This document shows, one piece after another, positions 55,529 to 64,000 of a stretch of 64,000 nt of DNA. The notes under the pieces are model-generated. The model was given only the letters and a program-made list of their open reading frames with translations. It did not search any database and was not told the DNA's origin. This stretch comes from Platanthera guangdongensis. Taxonomy: Eukaryota > Streptophyta > Magnoliopsida > Asparagales > Orchidaceae. The stretch covers positions 153,219,010 through 153,283,009 of the forward strand of contig CM077167.1 in the NCBI GenBank assembly GCA_039583875.1, written 5' to 3'. Every line of letters begins with the position of its first letter. The stretch's first letter is position 1. The position numbers and the translations under genes were made by a program.

Positions 55529-57590
55529 TGGCACTAAATAAGGAATATTCAAGCACTAGACCTCTTGTGTGCAATCTAAAAAAGTTTGCACTATGGAAGA
55601 CAAGGACTAGACTTAACATGAACTCTACTGATGAAGATATATAATTCTATTTTGACAGGTCCACCTCAACTATTTGCAACAACTAGCACCAGTGGTTTAC
55701 CACCACCCGAATGGACAGAAGCATAAATGAAGCTGAAGATTGCTGATGCTAGAGCTTTAAACATATTAGCTCAGACAATATCAGATGACATCTTCCAAAA
55801 GGTTGCTGAATGCACTTCAGCAACGGACATCGGGAACTCCCTCAATACAATGTTTGCTGGATCTGCTGATGGGAGAAAGGACAGAAGATCCCACTTAATC
55901 TCTCAATATGAGAACTTCAAAAAGGGAGAATCTAAATCAGTTGCTGAGATGTACACAAGACTTAGTCTTATTATCAATGAGCTGAAAACCTTAGAGAAGT
56001 ATATCACATTGACATAGGTCAATGATAAGATCCTCATGTGTTTCCCTAGCACATGGGATTCAAGAATCTGTCCAATCAAAGAAGCCAGAAGTTTAAATGA
56101 AATTTCAACTGATACCTTGTTGGGAAATCTAAAATCTTATGTGCAGCTCATCAGAACAAGGGAAGCTGAACAAAGAACTTCACCTTCCGCAAGGAAAGAA
56201 AAGAGCATAGTTTTCCAAGCAACAGAAGAACAGAAGTTCTTCCACAGAATGAAGTTCTTACAGGTCTCTTGGACAAGAGATTTTACAAGATGGACAGAAA
56301 GGACTTCAGAAGAAGATCTTCCAGGGACAATGACAAACCAAGGTTTGACAAGACACATACTAAAAAAGTTGTGTGTTATGGGTGCATGAAACTAGGTCAT
56401 ATTCTCCGAGAATGTCCTGAGAATTAATAGAAGGATAAGAAGGAATAAAAAGACTACATGAAATACTCCAACAAACCCTCCTCCAGGAAAGACAAAAGGA
56501 AGGAGAGGGGCTTTGTAGCTGAAACTTGGAGTGAAACAGAATCTGAAACTTCATCCAACTTAAGTGAAGATGAAGAAGAAGCAAGGGCTAAGGAAGCCTG
56601 CTTGATGGCAATCAATGCACCATGCAGTATCTCTGATGCTGAGTCAAAATCTGAAGAAGAGCATGTAATCTCTTCACTTGATTTTACTTCTGATTAGTTT
56701 AAATTAGATTTCAAATTACTATGTAAAGATTTAATAAAATCTGAGAAGGAAATAAAACTTCTCAGAGAGTAACTAACTGAATTAGACAATCTTTCTTCAG
56801 AAAATCTTGAAGTTAAAGAAAATTTAAAAATTGCTAATGAACAAATAGGCTCTTTAGAAAATAAGTTAAATGAGGCTAAAAAGTTTGAAGAATCCCTTAA
56901 TGGGAGAAGCATCAAACTAATGGATATCACAAGCATAGTTAATGCTAGGCTCAATGGCAAACTAGGCTTGGGGGATTCATCTAGTCATCCTATTCCTTTA
57001 CAAAAAAAATATATTATCAACACATATAAAATTTATTTATGCTAACGGAAAAGAAGTCTTAGAAATTACAGATAAATCCACTAAAATTTTACAAAAGGAT
57101 AACAAAATCAAAGTAAAAATATTCATAAAAATTATGTTCAAAATAATTCGTCGAACCGAGCTAGGCGAAATAATCATTTTTCGTCGAACAGAGAACGACG
57201 AACTATGAACAGAGAATTTGAATATAATAATCATTCAAATGGCGCTCGTCAAAAACAATTTGATTCATCAAACTGCGATCGACGAACATGGAACACAGAA
57301 CATAATCAATATTTTTCTTTCAACGGAGTTCGACGAACTCATTTGCATTCGTCGAACTCAGAACGACGAACTCATTTTTATTCATCGAACCCACATTTTT
57401 ATAACATAAATTTTAAATCTTTTCAACAATATAATCAAAAACAAGAATTTATAAATCCTTTTACACAGTGGATTATTCCTCCTAGGAAATATCATCCACT
57501 GGGTTATAAGGATCAACCTGAGTATTCTTACATTCTAATTATCATTATGTCAAGAAAATAGGACACAAGGTAACCTGGGTCAAAATCATC
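55529..57590 (+). pseudogene. gag: E9 gag, broken
   Basis: The ATG at 55529 (MALNKEYSSTRPLVCNLKKF) is followed by a stop and frameshift near 55640. Then come GPPQLFATTSTSGLPPPEW, the core ALNILAQTISDDIFQKVAEC, and RLSLIINELKTLEKYI. A TAG lies at 56015. After it come LMCFPSTWDSRICPIKEARS, a zinc knuckle CYGCMKLGHILREC at about 56378-56415, an acidic Ser-rich region, and a coiled coil (56700-56950). A C-terminal Arg/Ser/Asn repeat region at 57130-57395 is built on the U3 motif of this element. It ends before the protease at 57600. Confidence 0.85.
57130..57395 (+). repeat. U3-type palindromes inside E9 gag coding sequence
   Basis: About five units of TTCGTCG-N9-CGACGAA, encoding (S)SN-x-x-RRT/N repeats (SSNRERRT, SSNCDRRT, SSNSERRTHFYSSN). 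The DNA motif is the same as in the E9 LTR and spacer, so the DNA repeat and the basic peptide repeat coincide. Confidence 0.75.
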
Positions 57591-57599
57591 TAATTTATT

Positions 57600-58875
57600 T
57601 TGATGCATGAAAAGAACTATCCTACCACAGAGGAACAATGGTATTTGGATAGTGGTTTCTCAAAACATATGACAGACACAAAAGAGAACTTACGTGACTA
57701 CAAAGCTAAGCTTGGACCTAAAGTCATTTTTGGAGACTCCAACTATGGCCAGACAAAGGGCTATGGGAATGTCAAAGTTGGAGAAGTTACCTTCAAGAAG
57801 GTAGCTTATGTGAAAGGTCTCAAGCATAACCTTATATCCATAAGTCTATTATATGATGAAGGTTATCAGGTAACTTTTTATAAGTCATTATGTTCAATTA
57901 CATCTAGTTTAAATAAAATAGTTTTAACTGGAGTTAGACAAGGTAATATATACTTAGTTAATTTTAACTCTACAAAAACTGAAATCTACTTATTTAATCA
58001 GTTTAGTAAAACTAGTGATCTATGGCATACAAGGTTAGGGCTTGCCAACCTTAGGACTATTGCAAAGCTATCTAAGGACAACCTTGTTAGAGGATTGCCT
58101 TCTGTTTCTTACAAGAAGGAATGACTTTGTAGGGCTTGTCAATTAGGCAAACAAACCAAAAATAGTTTCAAATCCATTTCTAAAAGTTATTCACCCAGGA
58201 TTTTATATTTGCTACATATGGACCTTTTGAACCTATTACAATACAAAGCTTGGGAGGAAAGTCATATACCTTAGTTATTATAGATGATTTCTCTAGATTC
58301 ACTTGGGTATTCTTTCTGAGAAACAAGTCATATAACTTTATAGTTCTTACAGACTTTCTTAAATCAAGATTGAGTACTCTACTCAAATTGCATTGATTAG
58401 AAGTGATCATGATACTGAGTTTGAATCTTTTTTGATGTAAGAATTCTGTGAGAAGGAAGGTATCATGCATTATTTTTATGCTCCTACAACTCCTCAACAA
58501 AATGAGATAGCTGAAAGGAAAAATAGAACCCTAATTGAATCTACTGGAACATTTCTTGCAGATGCTCACTTGCCCTTATCCTTTTGGGCAGAGGCAGTAA
58601 GCACAACAAACTATGTACTTAACAAAGGTCTAATACGTAAACTTAAGTGTAAGACTCCCTATGAATTACTTAAGAATAAGAAACCTAAAGTAAACTATTT
58701 TAAAGTTTTTGGTTATAAGTGTTACATTCATAATAATGATAAGAAACACCTTAGAAAATTTGAAGCCAAAGCTGCAGAGAGAATTTTCCTTGGATACTCC
58801 CAAGTCATCAAGGCTTATAGGGTTTTTTTTATAAATCAACACTTAAAATGGAAGAATTTGTGCATGTTTTTTTAA
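57600..58875 (+). pseudogene. pol: E9 protease, GAG-pre-integrase and integrase core
   Basis: Protease: WYLDSGFSKHMTDTKENLRD (DSG active site) followed by VIFGDSNYGQTKGYGNVKVG. GAG-pre-integrase: LWHTRLGLANLRTIAKLSKD, a stop at 58122, then CRACQLGKQTK. Integrase: first Asp in HMDLFEP near 58220, second in SDHDTEFES near 58400 (Gly of the usual DHGTEF changed), then PTTPQQNEIAERKNRTLIE with the Glu near 58515. The tail is FKVFGYKCYIHNNDKKHLRK and RIFLGYS. Frameshifts occur near 58215 and 58440. It ends in a frame break at 58875. Confidence 0.9.
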
Positions 58876-59276
58876 TGAATCTAACATGTTTTTTAAGGAG
58901 GGAGAGATCTCTACCATAGAATCTTTTCCGATACACCATCTGTGTGAGAAGATGGATAATTTAATCCTAACATAAGAGGATACAATACATCCCTCTCAAC
59001 ATATTGTTGTTGATGACAGTGATGGAGAAAACTTAGAGATCTATGCTGAAATTATTGTGGCTAATCAAATTCCACAAGAGGAATTAGTACCATAAGTAGC
59101 TGAAGAACCATCTCTACCTATTGATTATGTCACACTAAGAGATCACCCTAGCTGTCAAGTGATTGGAGACATATCAGCTGGAGTTCAAAAAAGGCATCAA
59201 TTGAATCAATATCAGATGCATGCTTATTTCATTTCTCAGATTGAACCTCAATCCAACAAAGATGCAGAATAAGATC
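58876..59276 (+). other. E9 integrase-RT linker region (decayed)
   Basis: Low-similarity hinge between integrase tail and RT. Fragments such as NESNMFFKEGEIS, ISAGVQKRHQLNQ and ISQIEPQSNKDAE can be read with stops between them. No motif beyond this. Confidence 0.5.
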
Positions 59277-60788
59277 CCTGCTGGATCATTGCAATACAAG
59301 AGGAAATCAATCAGTTTAAGAGATGTAGAGTTTGAGATTTAGCTCCAAGACCCAAAGACTATCCAGTTATTTGAACCAAATGGGTCTTTAGGAATAAGTT
59401 GGATGCTCAAGGAATCATTATAAGGAATAAATTAAGATTGGAAGCTCAAGGATACTCACAGGAGGAAGGAAAAGACTATGATCATACATTTTCTCCTGTT
59501 GCAAGACTAGAGGCTATCAAGATCTTTCTTGCTTTTGCAGGATTCAAGAGATTCCAAGTATATCAGATGGATGTGAAGAGTGTCTTTCTGAATGGAGAGC
59601 TCAAAGAGGAAGTTTTTGTGGAACAACCACCAGGTTTTATCTATCCTACTCATTCTGATTATGTTTTTAGACTTAATAAAGCTCTTTATGGTCTTAAACA
59701 AGATCCAAGAGCTTGGTATGAGACTCTTGCTAGTTTTCTGTTAAAAAATAAATTTAGTAGGGGCATAGTAGATAAAACATTATTTGTTAGATATTATAAA
59801 TCTAAAATTTTGCTACTTCAAATATATGTAAATGATATAATATTTGGCTCTACTGATTCCAAACTATGCAAAAGTTTTTCTGATATAATGCATTCAAAGT
59901 TTAAAATGAGTAGCATGAGTGAACTATCCTACTTCCTTGTTTTACAAGTGAAGCAAACTCCTGATGGTATTTTTATATCCCAATCAAAATATGCCAAAGA
60001 GCTTATTAAAAGATTTGGGATGTCAGATGCCTCAGCCATGAAAACACTTATGCCTACAAATGCTGTTATTGATACTGATGAACATGGCAAGCCCGTCGAT
60101 CAGAAAATATATAGGGCTATTGTTATGTCCTTATTACACTTAACAGCTAGTAAACCAGACATAATGTTTGTTATATGTATTTGTGCTAGGTTTAAGGTAA
60201 ATCCTAAAGAATCTCATCTAGTTTTAGTAAAAAGTATTTTAAGATATACAAAAGGTTGCCCAAATCTAGGACTTTGGTATCAAATAGAGTCAGAATTTGA
60301 ATTGACTGGATTCTCAGATGCAGACTATATTGGATGCAGAGTTGACATGAAAAGCACGTCAGGAATTTGTCAGTTTCTTGGTGATAGGCTTGTGTCATGG
60401 TTTTGTATGAAGCAAACATCTATGTCTACTTCAATTGTTGAGGCTGAATACATTGCAACTGGCAGCCGTGGTTCACAAATTTTGTGGATTCAAAATCAGC
60501 TACTAGATTTTGGATACAACTTAAATAATTCAACAATATTTTGTGACAATACCAGTGCAATTTCTATTGCACAAAATCCAGTCCATCATTGTAGGACCAA
60601 ACATATAGAAATAAGACATCATTTTCTGAGAGATAATGTAGACAAAAAAAATTAATCTTGTTTTCATTTCTACTGATTTACAAAGAGCAGATATTTTCAG
60701 AAAACCTTTAGATAAAAAGAAACATCTTTTCTTCTTAAATCAATTAGGAATGATAAATGGAGACTCATTAATTTTATTTTTGTTCTGA
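59277..60788 (+). pseudogene. pol: E9 reverse transcriptase and RNase H
   Basis: RT begins in CWIIAIQEEINQFKRCRV with two stops before an open frame 59399-60655. Motifs: YDHTFSPVARLEAIKIFLAF, DVKSVFLNGELKEEVFVEQP, ALYGLKQDPRAWYE. The catalytic box is YVND, not YVDD: the AAT codon at 59831-59833 replaces the first catalytic Asp of the box. RNase H: FSDADYIGCRVDMKSTSGIC, SIVEAEYIATGS, IFCDNTSAISIAQNPVHH and TKHIEIRHHFLRD. A slip in the A-run at about 60645 moves the end (ADIFRKPLDKKKHLFFL, GMINGDS) into another frame, with stop at 60786-60788. Confidence 0.9.
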
Positions 60789-61070
60789 GCTCGACGAATT
60801 TGATACCTTTTGTCAAATGAAGATCAACGAACTGTGAACTCTTCGTGGAATTTTCATCGAACGGATATCGACGAACTTTCTTTGAGAAACTTTCGTCGAA
60901 CTGAGATTGACAAAGTAGTTTCGAGTATTTTTCTTCGAATGGAGCTCAATAAAATGTTTTTCTTTCGCAAAACTTTCGTCGACCGGAGATCGACGAAACA
61001 TATTTCTTTTGAGAATTTTTCATCGAACAGGGTTCGATGTTTTGTTTTGCGTCGGACGGAGTTCACCTTT
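60786..61070 (+). promoter_or_regulatory. Palindrome array between E9 pol and aORF
   Basis: It starts with GAGCTCGACGAA overlapping the pol stop. Then come about seven units of TTTCGTCGA-N7-TCGACGAAA or decayed forms. The best has perfect 9-base arms (about 60974-60998). The motif core is that of the E9 LTR. Confidence 0.85.
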
Positions 61071-61084
61071 TCGTCTTCTGAAAA

Positions 61085-61096
61085 CTTATAACTAGG
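61085..61096 (+). promoter_or_regulatory. TATA-like box upstream of E9 aORF
   Basis: CTTATAACTAGG, 70 bases before the ATG at 61166. TATAACTAGG is identical in E5. Confidence 0.5.
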
Positions 61097-61165
61097 TTTT
61101 CATCAAACTCAATGCCGCGCTTTCTACATTTCCCTTTGCACTTGATCTTTCTGTCTTGAAGAGTA

Positions 61166-63994
61166 ATGGCGATTTCTCAAGCAATCCTTTCAATAATGAA
61201 GTTTGATGATGGATTCGACATTTACATGGAGTCATTCAGCCATTCTGACCAAATATTCCAGAACATCTTACTTCTATTTGAAGCTCAGAATTTGCAGTAT
61301 TTTATATCTACAAGAATCAAACTCCCCGTCTTGGAAATCAAGGAATGGGTCTATACTGCAAGGATTCAAGACCCTACAACTATTACTAGATCAGTCTCAG
61401 GAAATCGGGTTTCTCTAACACCTGATATCTTATCTGAATTTTTTGGTTTTGACAATGGTGAAGATGACATAGAAATATCTAGTAGTGAATTTGATGAAAT
61501 GCTAGATAGAATGGGTCATAACCAGGGAAACCCTAACCACCACCTGAAAAAGAACTTTTCTATTGAATACAAATTCATATCCGACATTGTTGGAAAAGTT
61601 CTGTTAGTAAAACACTCTGCACATGACTATATAACCAGGCATCAGTTTCACTTGATGAGTGATTTGGTTAATCAAAAATCTGTGAAATGGGGAATAGTTT
61701 TATTTAACTCAATTAATAAGAAGATCAATAAGAAGGATGTCAGTTATGGCAGAATTCTAGGCATTTTCCTCCAAACTAAATGTACAGAAGTTCTGATTTC
61801 TCAAATTTTACGCATCAATGCATCCAAGCGGCTTACTTCTGCTTTATTTGGAAGATGGGAGAGTGTAATCCCTAAACCATCCAGGGTTGAACCCTCCAAG
61901 ACAGCTTCTGAAAATACAAGGGCTGCTATAGCCACTCTGCTAACGCCAGCAGAAGTTTTTATTCCTCCCATTGATTCTCCTTTACCATCTCCACAACATT
62001 ATCCACTACCATCTCTATCTAACCAACTTCCACCATCAACTCCACATGTTGATGCTTCTCCTCCCCAGTCACCTTCTACTCTTCAAACCACTTTATTTGA
62101 AGAGATTCCAACAACATTCTTCCAAACACATTCACCAATTCATCAATCACCAATTCATCAGTCACCATCATCCCCTTCACTTTCTAATCTACCTAATTTT
62201 AATCTACTTCATTTGTCTCCACCTCATTCATCTCAAATTCATATATCTCAATCTCCACCTCACTCCCCTATACAAGAAGAAACTATTCCTGATTTCATTC
62301 CTCCTATAATCAATCCTCAACATGCAGATACCTCAAGCTTTCACAATCTGCCCAACTTATTCTGCTCCATCTTCTTCTACTCCAAATCCACCTTCAACGT
62401 CTACTCAGAATCCTGAGTTTATGTATTTGGACTTCTCTTCTATTGCTTCTAACCTTCTTGAATTCATTACTCCAACCCTTAAGAAGCTAATAGCTGAAGC
62501 AGTAGCTCCTATTGTTTCTTTTATTTTTCCCTCTCTTCTCAGCTTGCCTCCTCCTCTGCTGTCCTTCCTTTTGGGGGCCTAGATTTAGTTATCCATATAT
62601 CTTGGCAGGGGGAGATACTAAATGAAGAAGCCCCAACAGTTCTTGCAGTAGTAATAGAAGCTCATGTCAGTCCAGCAGTAGTTTGTGACACTATTCAAGA
62701 CTTAGAGATGATTAGTTCAGTTGAAGAAGAGTTAACAGCAGAAATTCCAAAAGTTGTCACTGTTTGTGATATACCTGTTCATCCCACAGTCAATTTGGAT
62801 TCTTTACTATATTGTTTTGATACTTTGCATACTGGTTTTCCAATTTTTGAGATCAATTATTCTAAAGCTATAGTATGTTACACTGCTCCAATTAGTCCAT
62901 CAATTTTTGAGCAACTAAGGGCTAGCCTTACAGTTGTCTCTTCTCAGTCTATAGTTATTAATGATACAATAAATGTCATAGAGCAAGTTTCTTCCCCTCC
63001 AAATTTTGTTTGGGATGAAACTCCTATGCCAGATTTTGATGATACTCTTTTTCAAGATATGGAACAAGATGACAATGTACATATACCAGTTGATACAACA
63101 GAGATTGTAACTGTACAACCATAAGCTCAAGCTATTGATTATTCTAAGTTAATTAAACAGATTGATGATTTATTTTATCTGCCAGAAAATGAATCTGATG
63201 ATGCAAAATTAGATGAGTAAGAGGAATCAAGTTCTAAAGAGAGAAAATTGAAGAAGAAGGCACCAGTAAAGGTTGCTCCTAAACCTTCAGCCACAGCTGA
63301 TATTCCTTACTATATTCTTCATAGTATACCCCTCACTCGAAATTTCCACCACTGAATGAGGTTCTCAAAGAATGAAATGAAGAACAAGAAGAAGATGAGG
63401 AGGTATTCTTCACCTCCAAGATCTAAGAGAGGACCTCCTCCTCCTCCAACAGCAGGTGCAGCAGGAAATATTTCTCACTCTCAAAGGTTTACTTCTTCTC
63501 ATCATCAATATAGACCTACTCAGAGCAGACAAGATAGACCCTCAAGGTCTAATACTCAAAGAAATCAAAGCAACAAACAACAGCAGAAGTCAAGTCAAAG
63601 ATGTACTCGACCATCAGATGAAAAAAGGCCACCATCTCCAATGTATGATCCAGAATTGTATCCAAATTTCAGAATTGCCAGATTTAATGAGCTTATTGCT
63701 CTTTCAAAAATTAAGAAAGCCAGAGCAGAAGGAAATGACACCTCACAGTTCTCCACTATGTCCTCTTATAGAAAGAAGGAGCTTAACAAATATCAAGAAA
63801 AGAACTTGTTTAATGTGGACAAGTACATGAGATTGCATCTAGAGGCAGTAGTGCCTAGGACTACTTCTTTGAAGATTATTGGATCTCAAGATTTAAAGAT
63901 GACTTAAAAAGAAGCTGAAGACCGCAACAGGAAGTTATTCTTCACTAAACCTTCTTCAGAATCTTCCTCTGATGCTGCTAAGAAAGAAAATTGA
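61166..63994 (+). pseudogene. E9 aORF, mostly open with frameshifts
   Basis: The ATG at 61166 opens 416 codons: NILLLFEAQNLQYFISTRIK, RVSLTPDILSEFFGFD, a FISDIVGKVLLVKHSAHDYI block shared with E7 and E8, SYGRILGIFLQ, and then a Pro/Ser/His-rich region with a repeated HQSP motif. At about 62310 the frame shifts to one that reads STQNPEFMYLDFSSIASNLL and a hydrophobic segment (SFIFPSLLSLPPPLLSFLLG). It then returns to the first frame (62708-63124, 63356-63907) and ends after SSSDAAKKEN with TGA at 63992. The C-terminal part is basic and Pro-rich (RRYSSPPRSKRGPPPPP), with FNVDKYMRLHLEAVVPRTTS. The hydrophobic stretch is the only possible membrane segment among the aORFs. Function unknown. Confidence 0.7.
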
Positions 63995-64000
63995 TTTCTG

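Larger units (their letters stand above)
54017..64000 (+). mobile_element. E9: Ty1/copia SIRE-like element, 3' end outside window
   Basis: Plus-strand order: 5' LTR (54017-55438), tRNA-Met primer site, gag, protease, integrase, RT, RNase H, spacer with palindromes, aORF to 63994. The 3' LTR lies beyond the window, so the LTR start is inferred from TGTTGG and from the point where E5 gag homology stops. The target duplication cannot be verified. Coding regions have many stops, and RT has a mutated active site. Confidence 0.85.

Overview
This window looks like nuclear DNA of a flowering plant with a large, repeat-rich genome. I found no host gene, tRNA or rRNA. Almost every base belongs to one of nine LTR retrotransposons inserted into one another up to four layers deep. 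The species cannot be read from the sequence.

Nesting, with names used throughout. E1 (Ty1/copia, minus) is outermost: gag at 19779-21038, then its 5' LTR from 21117. E2 (copia, minus, 1-19778, left end outside the window) sits in E1 gag. E3 (Ty3/gypsy, Athila/Tat type, minus, 333-7678) sits in E2 gag. E4 (gypsy, plus, 9710-17585) sits in the E2 5' LTR. E5 (copia, minus, 22752 to beyond 64000) sits in the E1 LTR. E5 is broken by E6 (solo LTR, 25734-28627), E7 (copia, minus, 34040-52754) and E9 (copia, plus, 54017 to beyond 64000). E8 (copia, plus, 38025-46613) sits in E7. Target-site duplications support E3 (4 of 5 bases), E4, E6, E7 and E8 (all perfect).

Coding content: the copia elements carry the GAG-PR-IN-RT-RH order of the SIRE/Maximus type. 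Four of them (E5, E7, E8, E9) also have a large extra ORF (aORF) after pol. All are damaged by stops, frameshifts or deletions. E8 has gag and aORF but no pol. E7 has a deletion that joins gag to mid-integrase. E9 has YVND in place of the reverse transcriptase YVDD. The gypsy elements E3 and E4 have gag and protease but no RT; E4 is fused in frame to an integrase tail.

The most interesting structure is regulatory. Nearly every LTR has a family-specific array of short palindromes just upstream of its TATA box. In E5, E7, E8 and E9 the same motif recurs in the spacer between the last upstream ORF and the aORF. In three of these a shared TATAA(A/C)TAGG lies 70-116 bases before the aORF start. 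This suggests an internal promoter, built like the LTR enhancer, that drives the extra ORF.
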